Assembly: GCF_025698545.1 (NCBI RefSeq)
Contig: NC_068569.1
Coordinates: 14,818,001-14,882,000, forward strand
Length of the DNA stretch: 64,000 nucleotides
DNA from: Gossypium raimondii
Lineage: Eukaryota; Streptophyta; Magnoliopsida; Malvales; Malvaceae
Reading direction: 5' to 3'
This document shows, one piece after another, positions 24,339 to 35,787 of the stretch (positions are counted from its first letter, which is position 1; the number at the start of each line of letters is the position of its first letter). A program made the position numbers and the translations under genes. Below the pieces are notes generated by a model. The model searched no databases. It had not been told where the DNA came from and saw nothing but the letters and a program-made list of their open reading frames with translations.

Positions 24339-24340
24339 TA

Positions 24341-26328
24341 TTGCTGCCTTCTACTTTTATGTCGCATTTAATTAGAGAGATGAAGGTTTTGTCTTTTAAG
24401 GATTAAGTTGAAGACGTCCTATCCCTCCCTTTAATAATTTAGTAGATTTGTTCTTCGGCTGTTGGTGGTTTTACTATGAGTGAGAGATAGGAGGGTTTTG
24501 ACTTTTCAATGTTTGGAGACAAAAAAGGCTTCTATCTATCTCTAGGCCACCCAACTTGTTTATTCTTTCTCCGTAGAAAGCACCGCAGTAGAGAGTTGGT
24601 CTCGATTTAAATATAGCAGTTAACTGATAATACATGGAGTGCTTTGCTTAATGCATTACTTGATACTCTAGTTTGATTTTTTTTTTAATGTATTTTCTTA
24701 AATGTGATATTATATTTTGTTAATTGAAAATAACAATGTTAAATATTTTAGCATTTAATTTGAGCTTTAAAATTAATTTTATAAAAATTTACAATTAATT
24801 CATAATATTAATAATAATCAAACTTTATTGTATTTAATCAATTCAACATAAAATTAAATAAATTCACAATTAATATCAAATTTATTTTTATTTATTTTTG
24901 GTTTCTCAAGGTATCTATTAAAACAAGTTCAGTGATTAATCCTTTGTGTTTTATAGGCCCATTAATAAAATTATTAAAATTCAAACTTAATAATATTAAT
25001 AAGGGATAAATCTAAAAATTATACATAAGTTTTAATTTAATGTGCAATTATATACATGAACTTTAATTTGGCGTAGTTATACACGTGAAACTTTAATTGT
25101 GGTTCAAATATATACTTAAAAATTTAATTTTGATTTAATCATACATATTTAAAGAAATAAATACATCAATCTATTTTTATATTGGATAAATATAATTATT
25201 TACAGATGCAATATATAAACATAAAATGATGTTATATCAATAATTATATTAATAATTTATGAGAATTGGATCAAATCAAAATTTTATATATAAAATTACA
25301 CAAAATCGAACTCGGTATACAATTGCATATTGAATATAATTTTGAGATTTATCACTATTCAATGTAGTCAATGAGCTAAAAGGCAATAAATAAAATTGAA
25401 CATGATTAAAGTAAAATCACGAGTCACGTATTGAACATTTTTAAAAGGATGACTAGAGTTTTAAAAAATCCCAAAAACAAAAGAAAAGCAAAAAGGGAAA
25501 TCAAGAGTTTGCTTTAAATTAATTATCTAACATCATTTGTTAGTATCTATCCATTTAATTTCTCATCATAGAAAGATAAAGTGCCAAAATTAAGGTTGAT
25601 GAAAGATGGAGCATCATTGTCAGTGGCGTTGGCATGTCGAAATACAAACCCAAACCCCAGCTCAAAGTTGGACCACCCATCTTCTATAATAGAGCTTCGG
25701 ATTAGACTTTTAAACCACTCCATTCCTGATTGTGGTTATTTAGTATTTTTCCATTTTGGCAGGCGGCCACTCTTTTGAAAGAGATAGATTTCACTTGTAC
25801 AACCTGTTAACTGTTTACCTATTTCAGCTGTTCATACATAAACAACAAGTTTTACAGGCAGTCATGGTTGAAAACATTATCACGTGGACATGATCTCGCT
25901 GCTTTCATTAATTAGCCTTATTCAAAGGGATTACGTATTAAGGATAAAAGCGTTGATCATTTCCTTCTTCCAAAACGGAAACAAAATTATTATTAGATTA
26001 AAAAAATGATTCTTTTTACTAGAAATATTTTTTTTTTCTTTTGCTAATCCTTATCCCTTGTTTGATGCAACAATTTTGTAATTAACAGCAATCTCCATGA
26101 AAAGGAAAAATGAAGAGGCTGTGAAGCTGAAGCAATCATTTTATATTTATCTGTACACAGGAATCAAAGGAATGCCAATTATATTACAGACTTCTCAATG
26201 TTTCGTCACTCTATATTTGCAGTATTCTGTATATAATAAACAAGAAAAGAAGAAGGAAGAGAGAGGGGAAAAGAGAAAAACAAAAAACAAAAAAATTTAT
26301 ACATATATATATATATATAAAAGAGGAA
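24341..26328. other. AT-rich spacer and 3' flank of the 14-1-1-like gene
   Basis: No gene seen. 25010-25150 has several near-repeats of an ACTTTAATT word with ATACA spacers, resembling a common plant repeat. 26097-26328 probably includes the 3' UTR of the minus-strand gene that ends at 26329, with a TA run at 26301-26318. Confidence 0.5.
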
Positions 26329-27078
26329 TTACTTTGCGGTGACAATGGGATTCAATTGAAGGGGTCTAGGTGGATTCATGGTTCTTCTTTTCCATAAGTT
26401 AATTTCTTTCCTTGGCTGCAAAGGCACCTCTCCACCAACCGTGATTGGTGCCGAGAAAGGAATGATCACTTCTTCCTCTTCAAAAAAATCAATATCTCTT
26501 CTCTCATCACCAATATCATCATCGTCAGAGTAGTAACCCCTACGATCAGCTTCCACTGGTGCAATCTGAGTCGTCCAATCGAAACCGGCAAAAGCATCAC
26601 GCCCACTTGCAAACCGCCTCATTTGGCCCAAGGAAGGCGCCCTATCACACAACTTTGTCTTGACACCTGGTGCATCAGATTTCTTTGCTGGTTTTCCCAT
26701 GCTGAAAAACCGCTTTAACTTGGACCCATGCTTCTTTACTTCTCCAGAAGAAGAGGATTCAGAGACGACGGGCTTCGGCACTTTTGGAAGCGAAACGCGC
26801 TTACCTTTTTTGATACACTTCTTGTGCTTGATCTGTCCCATGCAGGAAACTTTGGGTGAAGTTGGTTCTTGAGTCTCGAAGGCTTCACTTTCACTCTTGG
26901 ACTTCCTTCGAGCTTCAGCTGGAATCATCGAAACGATAGGACCAGAGAATCCTTTCCCTGCAAAGGCTTTATGCTTCACTGGGCTGAACGGGTGGTTTTG
27001 AAAGCTCACACTCACCGATGAAGCTGCTTTCGGCAAAAACTTCAACATCTTGTTTCTGTGTTTCGCTTGTTTCTCCAT
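26329..27078 (-). CDS. Syringolide-induced protein 14-1-1-like protein
   Basis: A 249-aa intronless protein. It resembles the plant-specific family named after soybean syringolide-induced protein 14-1-1, whose transcript rises on elicitor treatment; no biochemical role is established. I recognise it by the start MEKQ..KMLKFLPKAAS, the block PTSPKVSCMGQIKHKKCIKK (about 73-92), a basic KLKRFFSMGK motif (about 120-129), and the C-terminal half with SLGQMRRFASGR, FAGFDWTTQIAP and an acidic YYSDDDD stretch. The N-terminal two thirds is strongly basic, the C-terminal third acidic; no membrane segment or signal peptide is seen. A TATA-like ATATAAAAAGG lies about 55 bases upstream of the ATG, implying a very short leader. 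Its place after CDSP32 matches At1g76080-At1g76070. Confidence 0.85.
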   Translation of the reverse strand: MEKQAKHRNKMLKFLPKAASSVSVSFQNHPFSPVKHKAFAGKGFSGPIVSMIPAEARRKSKSESEAFETQEPTSPKVSCMGQIKHKKCIKKGKRVSLPKVPKPVVSESSSSGEVKKHGSKLKRFFSMGKPAKKSDAPGVKTKLCDRAPSLGQMRRFASGRDAFAGFDWTTQIAPVEADRRGYYSDDDDIGDERRDIDFFEEEEVIIPFSAPITVGGEVPLQPRKEINLWKRRTMNPPRPLQLNPIVTAK

Positions 27079-27128
27079 TGTCGTATGTAAAAAATAAAAC
27101 CACTTTTGCAGAATTTGGCAAAAAACTC

Positions 27129-27139
27129 CTTTTTATATG
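27129..27139 (-). promoter_or_regulatory. TATA box of the 14-1-1-like gene
   Basis: ATATAAAAAGG on the minus strand lies 51-61 bases before the ATG at 27078. A start about 30 bases downstream would give a leader of roughly 25 bases. Confidence 0.45.
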
Positions 27140-29057
27140 AGGAGTTGAAATGAAACACTGTGCTTTGAGGCTTTTTATTTTGACCGAATCAGATAGGGAA
27201 AGGTTGGGTCAAAGCCTATTTAAGACTGCGCAAACCATGCATTTACATTACAGCTTGCTATGGTGACGCAGAGTTCCCTTCTACTTGCGGACAAAATTAA
27301 TTTGTATTCAAAGTTTCCATTTATTGTTTTATTAATTACCCAAGAAGCAAAATGATTTAAATACATTGGGCATGCCTTGTGGCATTAGCTTTGTCGGTTT
27401 TTGACTATTTTTTATCTAATCATCAGGGTTAAACAATGCAATTCACAATACTATTATTGTGCTTTTTCTTTTTACGTATTTATCATTAAAATTATGATAT
27501 ATTTAATAATTTGAAGGCTTGGTAAGTCCGTATGAATAAATAGTTATAACTCTTTGAATTTGTGTTCCATACCTGACGTAGAAACATGTTTGATGGGATA
27601 AGTTTGAGAATTAAAATTGTTTTTGTTTAATAGTAAAAAGAAAAAGTTAATATTTAATTACGGTAGTGAGCATTATGTTTAGGGCACAGGTAATCATGAG
27701 CTTTCAAAGTTAATATAATTTGAAACAGCCCACAAAATTGAAAGTTATTCTTGATTTTTTTTTTTAAAAAAAGTCAACTACGTACTTGGTAATATAATCA
27801 TGCGATTTTTCATGGAATTGAAGTCAGAGCTTTTACCTTGACGTCAAACAACTATTTATTTATCCAAAGATCATTGCCTTCCAATTTCTTTGGCTAAAGA
27901 TACATGAAACAAAGTAGTTGTTTTGCAGTGAAAATAACCTCTTAACATTGGAAAAACCGCCTTGAGGAGGCCTCCCTTATATTTCGAAATCAATAAAAAT
28001 AACATATGAAATGTAAAACTGATGACAAAATAATACTAGATTGGTGCCCATGGACGCCTGTCAATCATAATATATTGTGATACTCACTTTGGAATTTCCC
28101 ATCTTACGAATTATAGGGTTGTGCTTGCCTGCCTGCCCTGGAGTTCCATACGGCTGTGCTGATTGTGTTTAAAATCTCTCAACTATGTGGTCCACGGCGG
28201 ATTTAATCTACTTTTCTATCATTTTCTTTATTTATTACTTTCACTATTATTTAAATTCAACAACTTCCAAGCAACATAACTTATGGTTCATGTCCAACTA
28301 AGAAAGTAATGGATTGAACTCAATTACCCGGCATCCATTGTAGGCCTATAGCAAAGTGAAAAGTGTCCAAGATTTAATGATTCTAACATGCGTCTATTCA
28401 AAATTGTACACCAAACACTAGTTGAATCACTCAATAAAAAAAAATGCATATTCACTGCTTTGTTGCTTCTTTTACCAAATTTATCAGTTAATGAATGTGT
28501 TTCGAACACTAAGTGTACTTGCTTTGCCTGAAACGAAATGGATTTTGCAGAAGGAACCTGATAAGACAGAAAGGTCTGACTGAGATGCTAGATATGATAT
28601 GCAGCTGTGGTGTCATTTGTCGATCATTTCAGTTTATTCTTAACTCCCATCAATACTAGGTTTTTTTAACTGGTAACTCTACCCAAACTAACCTGCAAAT
28701 TTATGAGATTCTTCACAGAAGTATTACAAACAGGTACTCAAAAGGAAATTCTCTAGATGTGATGTTCAGGGGGTAAAGACTATCCATAAACAAAATATCA
28801 TTAACAGATACATGTAACCAAAATTTGAAGTGGATTTGATAATTTAGAAGAGATGATTTATGAGTAAAAGATCTATGAGAACTAAGTATGCTACCGGTCA
28901 AAAACCAAAGGGTGAAGATACAACAATGCATTCTTACTTTCCATTCTACAAACTTATGACCATACTCAACAAAATGATGAGATTTGAAGCTTTTAATCGA
29001 TTGATGGCATGAAAAATTGGAAAATTACCTCATGAATAGAACATCAAGAAGCTACTT
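27140..29057. other. Spacer between 14-1-1-like and PPR genes
   Basis: No gene seen. Distal promoter of the 14-1-1-like gene to the left, probable 3' UTR of the PPR gene in the last 200-300 bases, and AT-rich sequence between. Open frames here are short and lack features. Confidence 0.55.
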
Positions 29058-30650
29058 CTACAAAGGACGTGTTGCGAATCCCCTATCAACCATCTTCTCT
29101 ACCAGTTCCTCATGCTTCTTTAACTGCTCAGCTTTTCTCAGCTGCTCCAGCACCATTTCATAAAGAGGCATACTTGGTTTCAAGCATTTTTCCTCAATCA
29201 TCTCTTTAAATAGCTTGTAAGCATTGTTCCAATGCCCCATCCCACAATACATTGTGATCAAAATCCGATATGTATTCACATTAGGCTCAACCTCATTCTC
29301 ATCCATTTCCTTTTTTAACTTGAGAACCATATCAGCAGACTTGGCGCTGGCAAACATTCGCATCAAAACATTATAAGTAACAGTATTAGGCATGCATTTA
29401 TACTCCTTCATCTTAGCGTACATTCGGTGAGCGGCATTCACATCCCTTAACTTCTCAATACACTTAAATATAGTATTGAAAGTAGACGAATTCGGGATAC
29501 ACCCTTTCTTAAGCATCGAATTAAGCACTTTAACAGCCTCATCAAGATTATCATCCCTGCAATGACACTCTATGAGAAAATTATAAGTTACCGTATCTGC
29601 AGCGCAACCGAGTCTTTTCATCTGATTATAAACCTGCAAGACCTTCTCTGTGCGACCAGCCTTGACATGAACCCTCATCAAGTTATTAAAAGTAATGGAA
29701 TTTGGCTCACAACCTACATCAACCATCTCCGCAAAAACATCATAAGCACGCGTAATTTGGCCACATCTACACAATGCATCAATCACAATCGTATAACTAT
29801 ACACATTAGGCTTAATCCCTGCCATTTTCATTTCTCTGAATACCCTTTCGGCCTCTGAGATATTACGGGCTCGACACCAGCCGTAAAGCAAGCTGGTGTA
29901 GAGAATCACATCAGGTTCAAATTTGTCCTTCAATTTATCGAAAAAAGTTTGGGCTTCATCAGCCCTTCTTTTTCTGCATAAAATACTAATCAAAACTGAA
30001 AACGCAACCTTATCGGGAACGCACCCGTAATCCTCCATGCGATTAAACGCGTGCACGGCCTCTGCAGCCAATCCGGCCTTCACATAACGCCGTATTAGTA
30101 TGGCGAATGTTTCGAGTGAGATGTCGACGCTTTTGGCTTTCATCTGATCGATCAAATGCCAAGCCAAGCCAAAATGCCTCAACTTTCCAGCAAGGTCGAT
30201 CATTTCGTTGTAAGGGTCGGGAGAGTGAGCAAAGTCGGGACGTGCGGCGGCCCAATTGAAGAAGGACAGGGTTTGGAGGAAAGGTATGCCATGGCGAACC
30301 CCACTGCACTTGTCAATGACGTAGCGCACGAGGGAAGGGGAGACGGGATGGACGGTGGAGATATTGGAGAAGTCGAGGGAGAGAGAAGGGATGGTGAAGT
30401 TAGGGGATGGAGGGGTCGAGTTCAGGTCTGGGTTGGGGTTTTTGCGGTGGTGCTCTTTGATTAAGGAACGGAATTGTTCGGCGACTTGGGTTTCTTGGGG
30501 GGAAAGTGCGGCGGGTTGGGGTTTTACAGTCGTTTCAGCATCGGCGGCTTCAACTTCTTGTGGTGGGGTTGACACTGAAGAAGAGTAAAATTTGAAGAAT
30601 GGATGAGAGAAAGAGGATGGAAAGCGTTGCCTTGCCTTGGTTAAAGCCAT
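29058..30650 (-). CDS. P-class pentatricopeptide repeat protein, mitochondrial (At1g20300-like)
   Basis: A 530-aa intronless P-class PPR protein. The N-terminus (about 1-45) is rich in Arg, Ser and Phe with few acids, a likely mitochondrial targeting peptide. From about residue 140 there are roughly ten tandem 35-aa repeats with the signature VxYNxLIxxxCRxGxxxxAxxxFxxM, for example [34 protein letters not shown] and [15 protein letters not shown]. There is no E, DYW or other C-terminal extension, so a role in stability, splicing or translation of one organelle RNA is more likely than C-to-U editing; the target cannot be told. Length and order resemble Arabidopsis At1g20300, two genes from P4H3 in that segment. 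Upstream are TGGGCC/GGCCCA elements, frequent in promoters of organelle-protein genes. Confidence 0.93.
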   Translation of the reverse strand: MALTKARQRFPSSFSHPFFKFYSSSVSTPPQEVEAADAETTVKPQPAALSPQETQVAEQFRSLIKEHHRKNPNPDLNSTPPSPNFTIPSLSLDFSNISTVHPVSPSLVRYVIDKCSGVRHGIPFLQTLSFFNWAAARPDFAHSPDPYNEMIDLAGKLRHFGLAWHLIDQMKAKSVDISLETFAILIRRYVKAGLAAEAVHAFNRMEDYGCVPDKVAFSVLISILCRKRRADEAQTFFDKLKDKFEPDVILYTSLLYGWCRARNISEAERVFREMKMAGIKPNVYSYTIVIDALCRCGQITRAYDVFAEMVDVGCEPNSITFNNLMRVHVKAGRTEKVLQVYNQMKRLGCAADTVTYNFLIECHCRDDNLDEAVKVLNSMLKKGCIPNSSTFNTIFKCIEKLRDVNAAHRMYAKMKEYKCMPNTVTYNVLMRMFASAKSADMVLKLKKEMDENEVEPNVNTYRILITMYCGMGHWNNAYKLFKEMIEEKCLKPSMPLYEMVLEQLRKAEQLKKHEELVEKMVDRGFATRPL

Positions 30651-30801
30651 GGAAATTGCCTTTTGCGGTTCAAAAATGAGGGTAGAAATAAGATTGAGAG
30701 TTTACAGAGTGCTAGCTGCAGGGTTTTAAGAGTTGATAAAAGAGGAAGCTGGAATTGTATATGGGCTCTATTCAGGGCCTTTTCTAGTGTACGGATTTTT
30801 T

Positions 30802-30834
30802 GGCCCAACCATGTCGTACGGTCTTCTTTGGGCC
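30802..30834. promoter_or_regulatory. Site II-like GGCCCA / TGGGCC pair upstream of the PPR gene
   Basis: GGCCCA at 30802-30807 and TGGGCC at 30829-30834 lie 150-185 bases upstream of the PPR start; a related TGGGCT is near 30761. Such TCP-factor sites are common in promoters of mitochondrial-protein genes. Confidence 0.4.
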
Positions 30835-30874
30835 GCTGATTGACGTGGATTATTATTCCAATTCGATCATCCAT

Positions 30875-32075
30875 AAAATATTAGATTATTATGATTTGCT
30901 GCTTATATAAAGATTTTCTATATTTTGTGGATCTTCATCCGCCAAATGTTTGAACCGAAGTTATTTGTGACGTAATCATCTATCTTCATTTCACTCCTTA
31001 TTACTTGAGAATGACAAACATTCAAAAAGTTCCATTTATACAAAATATATTACAAAACACGTGTTATCAATATGTTGAATTTAAATTTAAAAAGAAATTG
31101 ACAAAAAAAATGAAAAATAAACTAGAATTATTACTACAACTATACTTGACCATGGCCAATCCATCCAGCCTTATTTGAAGATACACTCGAAAAGTAATAG
31201 GGTTTGGGCAAAAATATGTATGAATAATGGCTTGAACAAAAAATTAAAGTCCATTTAAAAAAAAAACGAGTTAAGCTTCAAGTAAGGTTTTTTAGGCCTG
31301 AACTTGGCTTGACATTGCAAGAAAAAAAAATCTGTTGTTTCTATTTTTTCTTAACAATCTTTAATATAAATTAAGATCATATCTGCTCTTTTTAACACAA
31401 TGCATAGAATTAATCATAGCCCCTCCACAATCTATAAATAGGAGAATAATGCATTTCAACGCACTCAAACTCACATCTCCTACATTGGCAAAATTTCTCA
31501 TGCCAATTGAGCCAATACTCAATCGTCTATTGTTTGGATATTTAACTCTTATTTTCTTGTTAATTCTGTTATTATTTTAGAGGCATTTACTTATTAAGTT
31601 GCATTAATTTTAGTGTTATTTAAGTATTTATTTTAAAGAATCATTTTCAATCTGTTAGAAAATATTTATTTTAATGTTTTGGATGAATTATATTTTTAAT
31701 TTTTTATATATAAAAAAGTTAATACGGCTGGGCCAAACCCGAGATTTTAACATTTTTATCTAGATCGGACTTGAGCAAAAAACTAGACCCATTTTTTGGA
31801 CGTCCGGATCTAAAAATTTGTTAGGGCCTCAACCCGGCCTGGCCCAGTACAACTCTACCTACAACCATAGAACCAGCCCAGACGTAAACACGGCGACAAC
31901 GTCTTAAATGCTATTCTTAAACGGGGGCGTCGGCCAGTCAGTCCTCTAATGGTTCCAAAAGAAAATTTCTGAACATTTTCTAATCTTTGTTTTACCCGGA
32001 ACTAGGGGTGATTTTCTTCTATCCATCCTTAGGTTTTGAGTTCATTTCTTTTGTTTTTTCTTTTTTAATTCAAGA
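30875..32075. other. Shared upstream region of the divergent PPR and P4H genes
   Basis: PPR (-) and P4H (+) point away from each other with 1.4 kb between start codons. The middle carries a SINE (31375-31545) and AT-rich sequence. The last 200 bases before 32076 are richer in GC and T tracts and should hold the P4H promoter and leader. No other gene. Confidence 0.6.
31375..31545 (-). mobile_element. tRNA-derived SINE, copy 2
   Basis: Same family and orientation as 7205-7416. On the minus strand, A box TGGCTCAATTGG (31503-31514) and B-box-like GAGTTTGAGTGC (within 31461-31474), then the shared block ending AGAGCAGATATGAT. The A box is a better match to a plant tRNA than in copy 1. Confidence 0.72.
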
Positions 32076-34331
32076 ATGGCGAAATTGAGACATTCTCGAT
32101 TGCAAGCGAAGAAATTGTCGACAGTAACGCTTGTATTATCGATGTTGTTTATGTTAACGGTAGTTTTATTGATGCTTTTAGGACTAGGGATTTTCTCTCT
32201 TCCCATTAACGGCGATGATTCTCCGCCCAATGATCTTACTTCCTATAGACGCATGGCTTCCGAAAGGTAACTGGGTCTTGATGCTTTTATTTCTAAGCTT
32301 TGATCTCTTTTGATGGTGTTTTCTGATCTTGGTTTTCATGCAGAGGAAAAGGCTTGGGGAAAAGAGGGGAGCAGTGGACTGAAGTCCTTTCATGGGAGCC
32401 TAGAGCTTTCCTTTATCATAATTTCTTGGTTCGTTTCTATTCTACTCTTATCTTTGTTTATAATCTTTATTTATGAATTACTGTTACACATGCATCAAGG
32501 TTCCTTGCGTCCTTGAGATCTTTTGGTTGGTATAAATAATTTGAAATTGCCAATCTGATCTTTCTCATTGTATATGTCTGCACTCGAAAGTAATGTCATG
32601 AATGTGAATTAACAATGTAGTCGATGTGTCAAATAACATATATGAACTTTGTACATCCCTTTTCTTATTACTGAATCGGTATGATTCTGAGTAGTGGGCT
32701 CAGCTTGTTTCCATGATCACCTGGTGGTGTATGTTGGATTTGAGGTTTTCCTCTTAGTTTTTAGTTAATAACAAGAGTAGTAGTAAAAATAAATGATTAT
32801 GAATGTGATGATAGTATTATGTTTCATTACTTTCTTTTTTCTTTTTCGGGTTGTTATCTTGATTTTCACTTCTTACTCACTCCAACAGTCCAGGGAAGAA
32901 TGTGAATACCTGATAAATCTTGCTAAACCTTACATGAAGAAGTCCACTGTTGTTGATAGCAAAACAGGGCAAAGTAAAGATAGCAGGTTTGCATTTTCTA
33001 CCCCCCACCTCTTCTTTCTGTAATTTATTATGCTAAATCTTATTTAAGGAGGCCCTGTTTTGTATGAAGACCAATTATGTGTTGAACTCTGAACCTTATC
33101 CTACATCTATCACATTTGACTGGTATTGTTCACAGGGTGCGTACAAGTTCGGGTATGTTTCTGAGAAGAGGGCAAGATAAAATCATCATGGACATAGAAA
33201 AAAGGATAGCCGACTACACTTTCATACCTGTAGGTATGAGATTCTAAGACCAAGTGAAACCTTGCATAAGTATTTTACTTTGAAATCTATAATTGAACCC
33301 TTCTTTTTTGTGCAAAAATTCTCTCTGAAAACTCTCTAGTTATGAGTCTTAGTTAAACCTGAGTAGTGATCATGTGCATATGGAATACTTGTACCGTTTT
33401 TCTCTAGCACATTTATTATTTACAGCTATTGATGTCCAAATTAGATCTTTCCAAAATTTGTTATCTTTTTATTTCATTTTGGAGTTAAATTGATAGTTAT
33501 CAATTTACTTTTGGTTTATTGCATTTTTCCTTGTACAAATTGAAGCTAACTTTGTGATGCACAGAGAATGGAGAAGGTCTTCAAGTTCTCCACTATGAAG
33601 TTGAACAGAAATATGATGCACACTTTGATTACTTCCTTGATGAGATCAACACTAAAAATGGAGGCCAGCGGATGGCTACTGTGCTTATGTATTTGTAAGT
33701 TCTATAATTTTATCTGTACATGTCTATGATGTATTCTATAGCCAATCTAGTTTCAGAGTACTACTTTCCTCATTTCATCTTTCTATATTTGAAAAATAAA
33801 AGGATTTGGTATCTCTTACCTTACTTTCTGCTACTCATGCAGGTCAGATGTTGAAGAAGGGGGTGAGACAATATTTCCAGCAGCCAAGGGAAATGTTAGT
33901 GCTGTGCCTTGGTGGAATGAATTGTCAGAATGTGGTAAAAAGGGTCTTGCTGTGAAACCTAAGATGGGAGATGCATTGCTGTTCTGGAGCATGAGGCCTG
34001 ATGCCACACTAGATCCTTCAAGTTTGCACGGTCTGCAATAAATTATTTTTCCTACTCTTTTTTTTTTGGCTTTTATCTTTAATTGCAATTCAAGAATGAT
34101 TCAGCAATTTTACAGTTCCCATAGGAAAAAAATTGAGCTCTTACCATAAATGATTGACGCATGTTCAGAGACTATTTTTCATTTTATCATATAGCAACTC
34201 TTAGTTTTCTACTGCTTAGAGGACAGATGATTTTAACTGTCTTGTGGCTGATGCCAGGTGGATGCCCTGTGATTTCGGGGAACAAATGGTCCTCAACGAA
34301 GTGGCTGCATGTTGAAGAATACAAGTTGTGA
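32076..34331 (+). CDS. P4H3: Prolyl 4-hydroxylase, membrane-anchored
   Basis: A 2-oxoglutarate/Fe(II) dioxygenase that hydroxylates proline in cell-wall glycoproteins (extensins, AGPs) in the ER and Golgi. Exons: 32076-32266, 32344-32428, 32889-32986, 33136-33233, 33565-33694, 33843-34030, 34258-34331; all introns GT-AG and the frame is kept for 287 aa, which as I recall is the length of Arabidopsis At1g20270. A type II membrane anchor spans about 15-40. Catalytic residues are in place: iron ligands His177 and Asp179 (AHFDYF), distal His263 (SLHGGCPV), and 2-oxoglutarate Lys273 (GNKWSSTKW). The naming as P4H3 rests on this overall match and gene order. No ShK toxin-like C-terminal domain is present, unlike some P4H paralogues. 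A GT at about 34347 and an AG at about 34970 could bound a 3'-UTR intron. Confidence 0.94.
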
Positions 34332-35787
34332 ACTGCTATATAGAGGTACTTGTCTGCACCTATCGTAGTTTGTTGCACCAAGAAGCCACTGTGGTAGTTG
34401 ACTGTGTTCAGCCTTTTGTTGACTTTTAAGTGCACACCATGAGCTATCCTTTTCTTGTTTCCCTCTCTAAAATCCACGAACCACTTTGAAAAAGAAAAAA
34501 GAGATTATAAACGTACGAGGTCTTTCAAACCACCTATAGCAAAGTTCATTTGCTGAGCTAGGTAGCTAGCTTCTTCAGTGATATATCAAGCTTGAGCACT
34601 AGTACCCTGTATATGCCAAGAGTCGAGGATCATTTCAGACATTGTTTAGATTAGTTTTTTTAGCTGAACCAGTTAGCTAGCTTGTTTGATGATTTGTGAA
34701 TCCTTGGATATTAATACTTTGTATGAGCTAAGGGTCAACCCAAGTTTTCTTTCTTTTCGAGGTCATTGAGGGTTAAATGAAATTATGGCATGCAAAAATA
34801 CAAAATGCAGAATCATCGTGGGTTTAGCTTTGTTGGTTTTTGGTAGTGAGCTGATTTTAAGGATTAATGTTCTAATTTATTTTAGTAGTTATAGTGTCTA
34901 AGTAAATAAGATCTTTGGTGGTTGATTTGGTTCCTTAGTAATTTGATACATATGCTGTTTTTTCATTGACAGGATAACAGGGTACATCAGTATATGTCAT
35001 AATCGTACGGTGCTGAGAAAGTATTGAGTGATGTAACCCCTATGTGATGGGGGCATTTGTATCTTTGTTTCTCATTTTTTTTTCTTAAACGCCGTTGGAA
35101 ACTATCGGCCATTTTCACTAGTGAGAAATACAATTCATAGATTCGTTAGAAGATAGGAACGTTGGTAGAAGGTGAATGCACAAACAGCCGATTGTAAAGT
35201 AATGAATAGAAATGTAGTAACTTTTAATTCCTTGGCGCTATTTAGAATTGGATGGTCTTACTGAGAAAATATAAGTGCCCTGCTATTTCTTATTTTCATC
35301 CCATGTTTAACACTTAAAATGTGGTTCATAACTCATAACACAGACAAGACGGATAAACTAAACTTGACCTATTTTCAGATAAATTTGATAAATTACAGGT
35401 AATGACTTTAGCCTTTCAAAATTCAACAAATGCAAGTGCCCTTGGAATTCGGCTCATGGGAAAGGATGAAACCAAAAAGAGTGTTGTAGCCTTAATGTTC
35501 TTGGTGATGTATGATAAGGCGAGTGTCGGTTTCTTCTTTTTAATTGGAAGAGCCCCCCTTGACCTGAGTCTGCCCATAGATGATTAGCATTTGTATGCCG
35601 CAATTAAATCTGATCATTCCTTAGAGATAGGCTGCAAGCGAGCAAACATGTTTAGGTTATGTTATGATGCATTTAGTCACAAAATGCTTGCTGGTTAACA
35701 GAACATTGCTTTCATGAGAGAACTTTGCCATCTAACATAAATGTGCAACTCTACCGCATTAAGCATGCCTATCATTACCACAATACA
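34332..35787. other. Convergent 3' regions of P4H and the pseudouridine synthase
   Basis: P4H (+) and the pseudouridine synthase (-) converge here. The sequence is of moderate AT content and likely holds both 3' UTRs, possibly with a 3'-UTR intron of P4H (34347 to about 34972). No separate gene is supported. Confidence 0.5.

Larger units (their letters stand above)
19060..24340 (+). mobile_element. Degenerate L1-type LINE, split by LTR fragments
   Basis: Plus-strand remains of a plant LINE. 19080-19600 resembles the linker between endonuclease and reverse transcriptase. RT blocks run from about 19850 to 20756, with the active-site box FFADD at about 20379-20393 and the downstream LVKPVLL..YFM block just before the break. 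After the inserted LTR pieces (20757-23079), a C-terminal plant-type RNase H follows at about 23150-23800, with QADFGGIFDGLTLALEKNYK and a LLENDNTLVI strand. The 3' end is placed at the simple GAA tail near 24303-24340, after an untranslated stretch. The endonuclease is missing (5' truncated), as is the segment between the RT end and RNase H. Several in-frame stops, including one replacing Gln in the YFMQS block, show it is dead. Confidence 0.8.
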
